NCBI RefSeq assembly: GCF_023614235.1
Contig: NZ_CP094264.1
Coordinates: forward strand, 4,092,001 to 4,156,000
DNA length: 64,000 nt
Source: Streptomyces sp. MRC013
GTDB lineage: Bacteria; Actinomycetota; Actinomycetes; Streptomycetales; Streptomycetaceae
Reading direction: 5' to 3'
Shown here: in pieces, positions 26,906-36,426 of the stretch
How the letters are laid out: each line of letters opens with the position of its first letter
Position numbering within the stretch: position 1 is the stretch's first letter
Program-made: the position numbers and the translations under genes
Notes under the pieces: model-generated
The model's database searches: none
Seen by the model: only the letters and a program-made list of their open reading frames with translations
What the model was told of the DNA's origin: nothing

Positions 26906-27931
26906 GTGGCGTCCCACCGTCGACCCAAGCAGCCGAGCCGCGCCCGTGTGACCGTGCTCACCGCGACCGCCGCCGCTGCCGTCGCCCTGACCTCCCAGAC
27001 CGCTTCGGCGACACCGCAGCCGAGCAAGGAACAGGTCAAGGAGAAAGTCGACAAGCTGCATCACGAGGCCGAGGAGGCCACGGAGCAGTTCAACCTCGCC
27101 GACGAGCGCCGCGAGAAGCTCCAGCAGGAGGTGACCGCCCTCCAGGACCAGGTCGCCCGCGGCCAGGAGGAGCTCAACACCCTGCGCGACAGCATCGGTT
27201 CGGTCGCCAGCGCCCAGTACCGCAACGGCGGCATGGACCCCTCGCTCCAGCTGTTCCTCTCCTCGAACCCGGACGACTACCTCGACAAGGCGTCCGCCGT
27301 CGACCAGCTCTCCGCCAAGCAGACCGAGACGCTGCGCACCATCCAGGCCAAGCAGCGCGCCCTCGCCCAGCAGCGCGCCGAGGCCACCGCGAAGCTCGCC
27401 GACCTGGAGGACGTCCGCAAGTCCCTCGGCGAGAAGAAGAAGAAGTTCCAGGCCAAGCTGGCCGAGGCGCAGAAGCTCCTCAACACGCTCACCGCCGAGG
27501 AGCGGCGGAAGATGCAGCAGGAGGAGCAGCGCGCCAGCCGCGACGCCGGCGAGCGCGTCGATCTCGGCAACGAGGTCCCCGCCTCGCAGCGCGGCGCCGC
27601 CGCCCTCAACGCCGCCGCCACGCAGATCGGCAAGCCGTACGTCTCCGGAGCCGAGGGCCCCAACTCCTACGACTGCTCCGGCCTGACGCAGTGGGCCTAC
27701 CGCCAGGCCGGCGTCGGCATCTCCCGCACCACCTACACCCAGCAGAACGACGGTGTGAAGATCGGCCGCAGCCAGCTCAAGCCGGGCGACCTCGTCTTCT
27801 TCAACAACCTCGCCCACGTCGGCCTGTACGCCGGGAACAACACCGTCCTGCACGCCCCGAAGCCGGGCGCGTCCGTGCGCTACGAGTCGATGGAGTACCT
27901 CGGCGCGTTCCAGTTCGGCGTCCGCATCTGA
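26906..27931 (+). CDS. Secreted NlpC/P60 peptidoglycan endopeptidase
   Basis: 341 residues from GTG 26906 (VASHRRPKQPSRARVTV). A signal peptide (about 1-36) is followed by a long coiled coil (about 45-215, Glu/Gln/Lys-rich) and an NlpC/P60 domain (about 225-341). The catalytic Cys is in SYDCSGLTQWAYRQ (about Cys257), with His in LAHVGLYAG and the polar third residue in VLHAPKPG. The layout is that of mycobacterial RipC (Rv2190c) and Bacillus CwlO, whose coiled coil is an FtsEX-regulated autoinhibitory part. A paralogue follows 242 bp downstream. Confidence 0.93.
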   Translation: MASHRRPKQPSRARVTVLTATAAAAVALTSQTASATPQPSKEQVKEKVDKLHHEAEEATEQFNLADERREKLQQEVTALQDQVARGQEELNTLRDSIGSVASAQYRNGGMDPSLQLFLSSNPDDYLDKASAVDQLSAKQTETLRTIQAKQRALAQQRAEATAKLADLEDVRKSLGEKKKKFQAKLAEAQKLLNTLTAEERRKMQQEEQRASRDAGERVDLGNEVPASQRGAAALNAAATQIGKPYVSGAEGPNSYDCSGLTQWAYRQAGVGISRTTYTQQNDGVKIGRSQLKPGDLVFFNNLAHVGLYAGNNTVLHAPKPGASVRYESMEYLGAFQFGVRI

Positions 27932-28173
27932 GCCGCCCCGCCCGCACTCGGGCGTCCGGCGCGCGGTGCGCCGGGGCCCCGCCCGAGCCGCCGCGCACAC
28001 ACGCCCGACCGGGGGATTTCCGCCCCCCGCGCTGACGCTCCGCCCCGCCGGTGACCTGTGCTTCCCGGCGGGGCGTCACTCTGTGCGCCTCCCGGGGTCT
28101 TTGGCCGGGCCGCGACCGCCCGGCTACTGTCGGCCGCGCAAAGCCCCCGACACAGCCGAAGGGAGCGCGGTCC

Positions 28174-29205
28174 GTGGCGTCCCACCGCCGTCCCCCCCAC
28201 CCGGGCCCCCACCGGAGCGCCGCCAAGGCCACCCTCCTGTCCGCCGCGGCGGCCACGGCGGCCGCCGCCTTCGGCGCCACCCCGGTGAAGGCCGAGCCGG
28301 CCGCCCCCGCCGACACCGTCCGCGCCCGCGTCGACCGGCTCTACGCCGAGGCGGAGAGGGCCGCGGAGGACTTCAACGCCGCCGACGAGCGCGCCGACGC
28401 GCTGCGCCGGACCGCCGAGGCCGCCCGCGACGCCGTGGCGCGCGGCCAGGAACGCGTCAACCGCATGCGCGGCGCCCTCGGTTCGGTCGCCGGTGCGCAG
28501 TACCGGTCCGGCGGGATCGACCCGGCGCTCGCGCTGATGCTGTCCGAGGAGCCCGACACGTACCTCGACAACGCCGCCGCACTGGAACGGATCGGCGAAC
28601 GGCAGATCACCCTCCTCTCCGAACTCCGCCTCGCTCAGCGGCGCCTGGACCAGGAGCGCGCCGAGGCCGTCCGGGTCCTCGCCGAACTGGAGCGCGGCCG
28701 CGCGGCGGCGGCCCGGCACAAGTCCGACGTCGAGCGGAAGCTCGCCGCGGCGCGGAGGCTGCTGAACTCCCTCCCCTCCCGGGAGCGCGACGCCTTCGAC
28801 CGCGCCTCCCGCGCCGGCCGCGGCGAAGCCCTGCCGCCCCCGGCCGGCGGGGCCGCGTCCCCGCGGGCCGCCGCGGCGGTGCGGGCCGCCCGGTCGGCGG
28901 TGGGCAGGCCGTACGCGTGGGGGGCGAACGGCCCCGACGCCTTCGACTGCTCGGGCCTCACGCAGTGGGCGTACGCGCAGGCCGGGGTCGGGCTGCCGCG
29001 CACCTCGCAGGCGCAGCGGAACGCGGGACGGCACGTGGCGCTGTCCGAGGCGCGGCCGGGCGACCTGGTGACGTACCGCTCGGACGCGAGCCACGTGGCG
29101 ATGTACATGGGGCGCGGCCGGGTCGTCCACGCCCCGTACCCGGGGGCCGCGGTCCGCTACGACCCGGTGGGCATGATGCCGGTCTCCGCGGTGACCCGCG
29201 TCTGA
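28174..29205 (+). CDS. Second secreted NlpC/P60 peptidoglycan endopeptidase (tandem paralogue)
   Basis: 343 residues starting VASHRRPPHPGPHRSAAKAT, plainly a duplicate of the preceding gene: same first six residues, signal peptide, coiled coil and catalytic domain (Cys259 in FDCSGLTQWAYAQ, His in ASHVAMYMG). It has drifted to higher Arg/Ala content and lost most of the lysines of its neighbour. GTG at 28174 follows CGAAGGGAG by 9 bases. Cuts stem peptides in the wall. The 242-bp gap before it contains its promoter region. Confidence 0.92.
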   Translation: MASHRRPPHPGPHRSAAKATLLSAAAATAAAAFGATPVKAEPAAPADTVRARVDRLYAEAERAAEDFNAADERADALRRTAEAARDAVARGQERVNRMRGALGSVAGAQYRSGGIDPALALMLSEEPDTYLDNAAALERIGERQITLLSELRLAQRRLDQERAEAVRVLAELERGRAAAARHKSDVERKLAAARRLLNSLPSRERDAFDRASRAGRGEALPPPAGGAASPRAAAAVRAARSAVGRPYAWGANGPDAFDCSGLTQWAYAQAGVGLPRTSQAQRNAGRHVALSEARPGDLVTYRSDASHVAMYMGRGRVVHAPYPGAAVRYDPVGMMPVSAVTRV

Positions 29206-29291
29206 CGGCCCCGGTGCCTCGGCGGGCCCGGCGGGCGCGTTCCGGCGCGGGCGCGGACGACGCCCCCCGACCGGGCGTCTACGATCGGCGC

Positions 29292-30398
29292 GTGGGTCTT
29301 CCGGGGCGTTGGACGGTGGCCGTGCTCGCGGCGGCCGCACTGGTGGCGGGGTGCGCCCCGCACGGGGACCCGGCGGCCGACGGCGTCCGCGGCACGGTGG
29401 AGGCGCACCACCGCGCCGCGCTCGGCGGCGCGCCCCTCGCGTCGTGGACGTACCGCGTCCTCGCCGTACGGCGGGACGGCCGGCGCGCGGCCGTCGACGC
29501 CGAGCTGACCTACGCCCTCGACGGCTACGACGCCGCGCCGGCCACCACCCGGCGCCGCCTCGACCTGGCGCGGCGCGACGGCCGGTGGCACGTCACCGGC
29601 GACCGCCCGGCGGAGGGGCAGCCCGCCCAGCTCTGGGACCAGGGACCGGTCCGGGCGGTGCGCGGCGCCCGCAGCCTCGTCCTCGGCGTCGGCCACCCCC
29701 GGGCGCTGCTGGGCGAGGTCGCCGCGGCCGCCGACCGCGCGGCCCCCGCCGTGGCGGCCGCCTGGCCGGGCGGGCCGTGGCGGGGGACGGTCGTCGTCCT
29801 CGTACCGGGGTCGCTCGGTGCCATGGCCGCCCTCCTGGGGGAGGAGCCCGCCGCCTACCGGGGCGTCGCCGCGGTCACCACCGGCCGCACCGGCGGCGGG
29901 TCCGCCGACCGCGTGGTGGTCAACCCGGAGGCGTACCGGGACCTCGGCGACTTCGGGCGGACCTTCGTCCTCGCCCACGAGACCGCCCACGTCGCCACCC
30001 GCGCCGCCACGACCGCCGCCACGCCCCTGTGGCTCTCGGAAGGGCTGGCCGACCGGATCGCGTACCGGGGCACGGGCCGCACGGCCGCCGAGGGCGCGCC
30101 GGAGCTGGCCCGGTCGGTGCGCGCCGGGAACACGCCGGCGGCGCTCCCGGCCGACGCGGACTTCTCCTTCGGCGGCGACCCCGCCGCCGTGGCGCGCGCC
30201 TACGGGGGCGCCTGGCTGGCCTGCGAGCTGATCGCGGACCGGTGGGGCGGGGAGCGACTCGCCGACTTCTACCGGGCGGCCGGGAGGTCCGGTGCGCGCC
30301 GCGCCTTCCGGGACGTCCTCGCGACCACGCCGGAGGAGTTCACCCGCGCCTGGCGGGACCGCCTCCGTCAGGAGTTCAGCAGCGCCCCGTCGCGGTGA
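29292..30398 (+). CDS. Peptidase MA-like (gluzincin fold) lipoprotein
   Basis: 368 residues from GTG 29292, six bases after a TACGAT -10-like box, so probably leaderless. The leader ends in a lipobox (ALVAGC, Cys21). The middle (about 35-115) resembles a small NTF2-like domain (VEAHHRAALGG, WHVTGD). The C-terminal half carries HETAHVATR (His229, Glu230, His233) and, downstream, SEGLADRIAY whose Glu would be the third zinc ligand. A membrane-anchored zinc peptidase, substrate unknown. Its last 31 bases overlap the convergent GT87 gene. Confidence 0.85.
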   Translation: MGLPGRWTVAVLAAAALVAGCAPHGDPAADGVRGTVEAHHRAALGGAPLASWTYRVLAVRRDGRRAAVDAELTYALDGYDAAPATTRRRLDLARRDGRWHVTGDRPAEGQPAQLWDQGPVRAVRGARSLVLGVGHPRALLGEVAAAADRAAPAVAAAWPGGPWRGTVVVLVPGSLGAMAALLGEEPAAYRGVAAVTTGRTGGGSADRVVVNPEAYRDLGDFGRTFVLAHETAHVATRAATTAATPLWLSEGLADRIAYRGTGRTAAEGAPELARSVRAGNTPAALPADADFSFGGDPAAVARAYGGAWLACELIADRWGGERLADFYRAAGRSGARRAFRDVLATTPEEFTRAWRDRLRQEFSSAPSR

Positions 30399-31633
30399 CC
30401 GCCCTGGGCCGGCACCCGCGCGGGGCCGGCCCCGGCGGCGCGCAGCCGCGGCTCGGTCACCGTCTGCCGCCACAGCTGCCGCCCCGCGGCCACCGACGCC
30501 GCGACGAGCAGCCCGTTGCGGACGAACAGCAGCGCCAGCCCCAGGCCGTCGCTGTCCACCACGTGCGAGAACCAGATCGGGAACTCCAGGAGCGTCACCC
30601 CGGTCGCCACCAGCACCAGCAGCGCCGCCCGGCGCATCCGGCTCCGCCGCCACACCAGGCACACCGCGGCCAGACCGACCAGCCACAGCATGTACTGGGG
30701 GCTTATCACCCGGCTCGTCGTGGTGAACAGCAGCACCGCCACGAACGCCGCGTCGGCCGGCACCGTCGCGCCGAACTCCCGCGCCCGCACCCGCCACAGC
30801 ACCAGCCAGCCGAACGCCAGCGCCGTCAGCGCCATCGCCGCCCCGCTGACCAGCGGCACGTACGGACCGAGGAACTCCACCGACCCGTAGTTCAGCCGCA
30901 CCTCGCCCTCCCAGGCGCCGAAGAACCGCGCCACGTGGAACACCATCGCCCCCAGCGACTCGACCTCGGTGCCCCGGTCGCGCTGGAACGTCAGGAACGC
31001 CAGCGCGCCCGGCGCCGCGAGGACGCACGCCGCCAGCACCGCCGCACCCGACACCGCCGCAGCCGTCCACGCACGGCGCGTGACGCGGCCCGGGGCCGTG
31101 CCCGCGAGCAGCAGCGCCGGCCACACCTTCAGCAGCGCCCCGACCCCGGCGAGGACGCCCATCGTGCGCGGGTTGCGGGCTCCGGCGAGGAGCGCCGCGA
31201 CGGCGACGGCGGTGACCATGAGGTCGTAGCGGGAGTACGCGGTCGGCCCGAGCAGCGGCACGCCCGCGAGCCACACCCAGGCGCCCGCGCGGCTCTTGCC
31301 GGGGCGGCCGCCCGCGTACACCAGCAGCCCGAACACGACCGCGTCGCAGACGAGCGCGAGGACGAAGAAGGCGTGCGCGTACTCCAGGAACGGCAGCAGG
31401 CCCGGCGCGAGGATCGCGAACGCCGCGGCCGGCGGGTACTGCCAGGTCACGTCGGTCAGCGGGTACGTGCCGCCGCGCAGCACCTCGTACCAGCCGCGGT
31501 AGATCACCGAGACGTCGGTGGTGACGTCCGGGCCGGGGGCGAAGACGATCCTGAAGGTGTAGAGCAGGAGCACGGCCCTGCTGAGCAGCCAGAGCCCCAC
31601 CAGGGACGAGCGCGGTCCGCTCGGGTGCTTCAT
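30368..31633 (-). CDS. GT87-type polyprenol-phosphate-mannose-dependent mannosyltransferase
   Basis: 421 residues and about ten membrane helices. The first outer loop has the GT-C acidic motif in FAPGPDVTTDVSVIYRGW, followed by WQYPPAAAF. Family members such as Rv2181 add alpha-1,2-mannose to lipomannan/LAM precursors outside the membrane. Beside a PimB'-like gene this suggests a glycolipid mannosylation role. ATG at 31633 (MKHPSGPRSSLVGLWLL) was chosen; upstream residues show no similarity. Divergent from the PimB' gene, 85 bp apart. Confidence 0.85.
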   Translation of the reverse strand: MKHPSGPRSSLVGLWLLSRAVLLLYTFRIVFAPGPDVTTDVSVIYRGWYEVLRGGTYPLTDVTWQYPPAAAFAILAPGLLPFLEYAHAFFVLALVCDAVVFGLLVYAGGRPGKSRAGAWVWLAGVPLLGPTAYSRYDLMVTAVAVAALLAGARNPRTMGVLAGVGALLKVWPALLLAGTAPGRVTRRAWTAAAVSGAAVLAACVLAAPGALAFLTFQRDRGTEVESLGAMVFHVARFFGAWEGEVRLNYGSVEFLGPYVPLVSGAAMALTALAFGWLVLWRVRAREFGATVPADAAFVAVLLFTTTSRVISPQYMLWLVGLAAVCLVWRRSRMRRAALLVLVATGVTLLEFPIWFSHVVDSDGLGLALLFVRNGLLVAASVAAGRQLWRQTVTEPRLRAAGAGPARVPAQGGHRDGALLNS

Positions 31634-31718
31634 CGGTACCTCGTCCGGTTTCGTGGCGGTCTGGGGGCGGGCGGTACGGTGCGCGAGCGGTGCGGGCCGT
31701 TCGATACTGTCGGCCGCG

Positions 31719-32861
31719 ATGCACAAGACGCTGATCGTAACGAACGACTTCCCGCCCCGCCCCGGCGGGATCCAGGCATTCCTGCACAACATGGCCCTGC
31801 GCCTGGATCCCGGCCGGGTGGTCGTCTACGCCTCCACGTGGAAGCGCGGGCGGGAGGGCGCGGAGGCCACCGCGCGGTTCGACGCGGAGCAGCCCTTCCG
31901 GGTGGTGCGGGACCGCGCGACGATGCTGCTGCCCACGCCGCGGGTGACCGCGCGGGCGGCGGGGCTGCTGCGGGAGCACGGCTGCACCTCCGTGTGGTTC
32001 GGCGCCGCCGCGCCGCTCGGGCTGATGGCGCCCGCGCTGCGCCGGGCCGGCGCCCGCCGCCTGGTCGCGACCACCCACGGCCACGAGGCCGGATGGGCGC
32101 AGCTGCCCGCCGCGCGGCGGCTGCTGCGGCGCATCGGCGAGGGCACCGACGCGATCACGTACCTCGGGGAATACACCCGCTCCCGGATCGCCGCCGCGCT
32201 CACCCCCGAGGCCGCCGCGCGGATGGTGCGGCTGCCGCCCGGCGTCGACGAGAAGGCCTTCCACCCCGGCTCGGGCGGCGGCGCCGTGCGCGCCCGGCTC
32301 GGACTGGCCGGCCGGCCGGTGGTCGTGTGCGTCTCGCGCCTGGTGCCGCGCAAGGGCCAGGACACCCTCATCAGGGCGATGCCCGCGGTCCTGGCCGCCG
32401 TGCCGGAGGCCGTCCTGCTGATCGTCGGCGGCGGCCCGTACGCCGAGGGCCTGCGCCGCCTCGCCCGGGAGACGGGGGTGGCCGACGCCGTGCGGTTCAC
32501 CGGCCCCGTGCCCTGGGAGGAACTGCCCGCGCACTACGGGGCCGGCGACGTGTTCGCGATGCCCTGCCGCACCCGGCGCGGCGGGCTGGACGTCGAGGGG
32601 CTCGGCATCGTCTACCTGGAGGCGTCCGCGACCGGGCTGCCGGTCGTCGCCGGCGACTCGGGCGGCGCCCCGGACGCGGTCCTCGACGGCGAGACCGGCT
32701 GGGTCGTGCGGGGCGGCTGCCCGCGGGAGGCCGCCGAGCGGATCGTGCCCCTGCTGCGGGACCCGGAGCTGCGCCGGCGCATGGGGGAGCGGGGCCGTCG
32801 CTGGGTCGAGGAGCAGTGGCGCTGGGACCTCCTCGCGGAGCGCCTCCGGACCCTCCTGTAG
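31719..32861 (+). CDS. pimB: GT4 mannosyltransferase, PimB'-like (phosphatidylinositol mannoside synthesis)
   Basis: 380-residue GT-B enzyme. It closely follows mycobacterial PimB' (Rv2188c), which adds the second mannose from GDP-mannose to PIM1 on the inner membrane face. Seen: LIVTNDFPPRPGGIQAFLHN at the N-terminus, VWFGAAAPLGL, THGHEAGWAQLP, VCVSRLVPRKGQDTLI (phosphate site Arg/Lys) and FAMPCRTRRGGLDVEGLGIV then YLEASA (nucleotide-sugar Glu). A TACTGT/GATACT -10-like box lies about 10 bases before the ATG. Downstream is the FadD15-like gene, as in mycobacteria. Confidence 0.9.
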   Translation: MHKTLIVTNDFPPRPGGIQAFLHNMALRLDPGRVVVYASTWKRGREGAEATARFDAEQPFRVVRDRATMLLPTPRVTARAAGLLREHGCTSVWFGAAAPLGLMAPALRRAGARRLVATTHGHEAGWAQLPAARRLLRRIGEGTDAITYLGEYTRSRIAAALTPEAAARMVRLPPGVDEKAFHPGSGGGAVRARLGLAGRPVVVCVSRLVPRKGQDTLIRAMPAVLAAVPEAVLLIVGGGPYAEGLRRLARETGVADAVRFTGPVPWEELPAHYGAGDVFAMPCRTRRGGLDVEGLGIVYLEASATGLPVVAGDSGGAPDAVLDGETGWVVRGGCPREAAERIVPLLRDPELRRRMGERGRRWVEEQWRWDLLAERLRTLL

Positions 32862-32984
32862 CCCCGGCCCCCGCGCGGCCCGTCCGGCCCGGGGCCGCCC
32901 CGTCCGGGCGCCCCGGGGCCGTGCGGGCGGCGGTCGCGGAGCGGGGCGGAGGCGTTCCGGCGGACGGCGGGGTCCGGCGCCGGC

Positions 32985-34781
32985 TCAGGCGCGGTAGATG
33001 GCCTCGATCTCGTCGGCGAAGTCCCTCGCCACCACGCTCCGCTTCAGCTTCAGCGACGGCGTGATGTGCCCGGCCTCCTCCGTGAACTGCACGGGCAGTA
33101 CGCGGAACCTGCGCACCGACTCCGCCTTGGAGACGGCCGCGTTGCCGTCGTCCACCGCCCGCTGGACCTCCGCCAGCAGCTCCGGGTCCTCCCGCAGCCG
33201 CGCCGCCGTCGACCCGGCCGGCTTGCCGTGATCGGCCGCCCAGCGCGCCAGGAACTCCTCGTCCAGCGTGATCAGCGCGCCCACGAACGGCCGCCCGTCG
33301 CCGACGACCATGCACTCCGCGACCAGGGCGTGCCCGCGGATGCGGTCCTCGATCACCGCCGGGGCGACGTTCTTGCCGCCCGCGGTGACCAGGATCTCCT
33401 TCTTCCGGCCCGTGATGGCCAGGTAGCCGTCCTCGTCGAGGGTGCCGATGTCGCCCGTGTGGAACCACCCGTCGGCCAGCGCCTCGGCGGTCGCCGCCTC
33501 GTTGTTCCAGTAGCCCGCGAAGACGTGCTCGCCGTGGAGCAGCACCTCGCCGTCGTCGGCGATCCGCACCTTGGAACCCGGCAGCGGCTGGCCCACCGTG
33601 CCGATCTTCTGCCGGTCCCAGGGGTTGAACGCGGTCGCCGCGCACGACTCGGTCAGGCCGTACCCCTCCAGCACCGTGAAGCCGATGCCGCTGTAGAAGT
33701 GGCCGAGCCGCTCGCCCAGCGGCGCGCCGCCCGAGATCGCGAACTCGCAGCGGCCGCCCAGCACCGCGCGCAGCTTGGCGTACACGAGCACGTCGAACAG
33801 CCTGTGCCTCAGGCGCAGGCCGAGGGACGGGCCGCCCGGGGCGGACCTGGCCCGGCTGTAGGCGATGGCGGTCCGCGCGGCCCGGTCGAAGATCTTCCCC
33901 TTGCCCGCCGCCTGCGCCTTGGCGCGGGCCGCGTTGTACACCTTCTCGAAGACGCGCGGCACGCCCAGGATCAGCGTCGGCCGGAACGAGGCCAGGTCGT
34001 CGGTGAGGTTCTTGATGTCCGGCACGCAGCCGAGCCGGATCGGCGCCAGCACCGCCGCGACCTCGACCATGCGGCCGAAGACGTGCGCGGCGGGCAGGAA
34101 CAGCAGCACCGACGAGCGTCCCGTCCGGAACAGCGGCCGCAGCCGCTCCACGACGTTGCCGCACTCGGCGAAGAAGTTGCGGTGGGTCAGGACGCAGCCC
34201 TTGGGGCGGCCCGTCGTGCCGGACGTGTAGACGATGGTCGCCACGTCGTCCGCCCCGGCGGTCGCGCACCGCTCGTCGAGCGTCCCGTCCGGCACCTCCC
34301 GGCCGGCCTCGGCCAGCTCCCCGACGGCGCCGTCGTCGATCCGCCACACCCGCCCCAGCGCCGGCAGCGCGCCCCGCACCGACTCGACCGCCTCGGCGTG
34401 CGCCGCGCCCTCCACGATCGCCGCGACCGCGCCCGAGTCGCCGAGGATCCACTGGACCTGCTCGGGCGAGCTGGTCTCGTAGACGGGTACGGTCACCGCG
34501 CCGGCGCTCCAGATCGCGAAGTCCAGCTGCACCCACTCGTAGCGCGTGCGGGACATCAGCGCGACCCGGTCACCGGGCCGCACGCCCTGCGCGATCAGGC
34601 CCTTGGCCGCGGCCCGCACCTCGGCCAGGAACTCCTCGGCGGTGACGTCCGTCCAGCCGTCGGCGGTCCTGCGGGCCATGACGGCCGCGCCCGGATGCTG
34701 CGCGGCGTTGCGGTGGAGGAGGTCGGTCAGGTTGCCGTCCGCGGGGACCTCGTACAGGGCCGGAAGGCTGAACTCGCGCAA
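32985..34781 (-). CDS. Long-chain acyl-CoA ligase (AMP-binding; FadD15-like)
   Basis: 598-residue adenylate-forming enzyme that activates fatty acids to acyl-CoA. Motifs in order: ATIVYTSGTTGRPKGCVLTH (phosphate loop, about 180-198), GYGLTESCAATAFN (about 372), WFHTGDIGTLDEDGYLAI (about 455) and GRKKEILVTAGGKNVAPAVI (hinge and following). The length and the C-terminal SLKLKRSVVARDF with its reactive Lys fit bacterial long-chain ligases. It converges with the PimB' gene, the same neighbours as Rv2187/Rv2188c. Confidence 0.93.
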   Translation of the reverse strand: MREFSLPALYEVPADGNLTDLLHRNAAQHPGAAVMARRTADGWTDVTAEEFLAEVRAAAKGLIAQGVRPGDRVALMSRTRYEWVQLDFAIWSAGAVTVPVYETSSPEQVQWILGDSGAVAAIVEGAAHAEAVESVRGALPALGRVWRIDDGAVGELAEAGREVPDGTLDERCATAGADDVATIVYTSGTTGRPKGCVLTHRNFFAECGNVVERLRPLFRTGRSSVLLFLPAAHVFGRMVEVAAVLAPIRLGCVPDIKNLTDDLASFRPTLILGVPRVFEKVYNAARAKAQAAGKGKIFDRAARTAIAYSRARSAPGGPSLGLRLRHRLFDVLVYAKLRAVLGGRCEFAISGGAPLGERLGHFYSGIGFTVLEGYGLTESCAATAFNPWDRQKIGTVGQPLPGSKVRIADDGEVLLHGEHVFAGYWNNEAATAEALADGWFHTGDIGTLDEDGYLAITGRKKEILVTAGGKNVAPAVIEDRIRGHALVAECMVVGDGRPFVGALITLDEEFLARWAADHGKPAGSTAARLREDPELLAEVQRAVDDGNAAVSKAESVRRFRVLPVQFTEEAGHITPSLKLKRSVVARDFADEIEAIYRA

Positions 34782-35047
34782 GACTGCTGCTCCTCATCGG
34801 GCGCCGGCGCCGCGGCTCTGTGCGATGCGCCGGCTCGCGGCCCCCTCGGACACGCGCCCCGGGTCGAGCGCGGCTGGACCGCCCGGACGTTACCCACCGG
34901 TACCAGGTTCTCGGTAGGGGGTCCCGGCCAGATGTTTGCTGCATCACACATCATTGGCACTGCTTCGCCGCGCACAGTAGTCCACTTCCGTCACGACTCG
35001 GAAGTAACCGCAGGTCCCGCCCCCGCGGGGTCGTAAGGTGGGATCCC

Positions 35048-35824
35048 ATGCGAGTACATGTGGTCAGCGACGTGCACGGGAACGCCCGGGACCTGGCCGC
35101 CGCGGGTGACGGCGCCGACGCCCTGGTCTGCCTCGGCGACCTGGTGCTCTTCCTCGACTACGCCGACCACGCCCGCGGCATCTTCCCCGACCTCTTCGGC
35201 GAGGAGAACGCCCGCCGCGTCGTCGCCCTGCGCACCGCGCGCCGCTTCGACGAGGCCCGCGCCTTCGCGCACGGCCTGTGGGACGGGCTGGCGCGGCGCG
35301 GCGTCGACAAGGCCGCCGTCCTGGAGTCGGCCGTCCGCGCCCAGTACGCCGAGCTGTTCGCCGCCTTCCCCACGCCGACGTACGCCACGTACGGCAACGT
35401 CGACGTGCCCCGGCTGTGGCCCGAGTACGCCCGCCCCGGCACGGCCGTCCTGGACGGCGAGCGCGTCGAGATCGGCGGTCGCGTCTTCGGCTTCGTCGGC
35501 GGCGGCCTGCCCTCCCCGATGCGCACCCCGTACGAGGTGCCGGAGGAGGAGTACGCGGCGAAGGTCGAGGCGCTCGGCGAGGTCGACGTGCTGTGCTCGC
35601 ACATCCCGCCGGACGTCCCCGAGTTGACGTACGACACGGTCGCCCGCCGATTCGAGCGCGGGTCCGCCGCCCTGCTGGCCGCGATCCGCCGGGTGCGGCC
35701 CCGCTACGCGCTCTTCGGCCACGTCCACCAGCCGCTGGCCCGGCGCATGCGCGTGGGCGCGACGGAGTGCGTCAACGTGGGCCACTTCGCCGCCTCGGGG
35801 CGGCCCTGGGCCCTGGAGTGGTGA
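35048..35824 (+). CDS. Calcineurin-like metallophosphoesterase
   Basis: 258 residues with the full metal-ligand set: VVSDVHGN (Asp8, His10), LVCLGDLVLF, TYGNVDVPR (Asn), CSHIPPD (His) and LFGHVHQPL (His). Members hydrolyse phosphodiesters or phosphomonoesters; the substrate is not readable here. ATG at 35048. It is the first of a plus-strand run continuing with the SRPBCC gene 59 bp later. Confidence 0.9.
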   Translation: MRVHVVSDVHGNARDLAAAGDGADALVCLGDLVLFLDYADHARGIFPDLFGEENARRVVALRTARRFDEARAFAHGLWDGLARRGVDKAAVLESAVRAQYAELFAAFPTPTYATYGNVDVPRLWPEYARPGTAVLDGERVEIGGRVFGFVGGGLPSPMRTPYEVPEEEYAAKVEALGEVDVLCSHIPPDVPELTYDTVARRFERGSAALLAAIRRVRPRYALFGHVHQPLARRMRVGATECVNVGHFAASGRPWALEW

Positions 35825-35883
35825 CCGGTGGGCACGCGGTAGCCTTCCCCCCACGTACCGAGTCCTTCGGAGGAGCCACAGCG

Positions 35884-36333
35884 ATGGCGGAACACACCAG
35901 CTCGAGCATCACGATCGAGGCGGCGCCCGCCGAGGTCATGGAGGTGATCGCCGACTTCGCGCGCTACCCGCAGTGGACGGGCGAGGTCAAGGTGGCGGAG
36001 GTCCTGTCGCGGGACGCGGCCGGCCGCGCCGAGCGGGTCCGCCTGCTGCTGGACGCCGGCGCGATCCGGGACGACCACACCCTGGCGTACACGTGGACCG
36101 GCGACCACGAGGTCAGCTGGACCCTGGTGAAGTCCCAGATGCTGCGGGACCTCGACGGCTCCTACCGGCTCACCCCGCTCGCCGGCGGCACGCGCACGGA
36201 GGTCACCTACCGGCTGACGGTGGACGTCAAGATCCCCATGCTCGGCATGATCAAGCGCAAGGCCGAGAAGGTCATCATCGACCGGGCCCTGGCGGGCCTG
36301 AAGAAGCGCGTCGAGTCGGCCGCCGGCGCCTGA
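35884..36333 (+). CDS. SRPBCC (START-like, polyketide-cyclase type) ligand-binding protein
   Basis: 149 residues starting MAEHTSSSITIEAAPAEVME, with the family pattern VIADFARYPQWTGEVKVAEV and a C-terminal amphipathic helix (RKAEKVIIDRALAGLKKRVE). Matches the Rv2185c-like group, which has the same neighbours in mycobacteria. The helix-grip fold forms a hydrophobic pocket and probably binds a lipid or lipid-like ligand. AGGAG lies 8 bases before the ATG. An ArsA-like gene follows. Confidence 0.88.
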   Translation: MAEHTSSSITIEAAPAEVMEVIADFARYPQWTGEVKVAEVLSRDAAGRAERVRLLLDAGAIRDDHTLAYTWTGDHEVSWTLVKSQMLRDLDGSYRLTPLAGGTRTEVTYRLTVDVKIPMLGMIKRKAEKVIIDRALAGLKKRVESAAGA

Positions 36334-36426
36334 GCCCCGGGGCCCGCCCGGGACCCGCCCGCAGCGGGCGGGCCCCGGGGCGGGCCGCCCGCCCCGGGGC
36401 CCGCCACCGCCCGCTACCGTGCACGC

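Noticed and set aside
24746..28000. Minus-strand open frame of more than 1000 codons opposite the NYN and NlpC/P60 genes
   Set aside because: Antisense shadow of well-supported genes, with no domain similarity.
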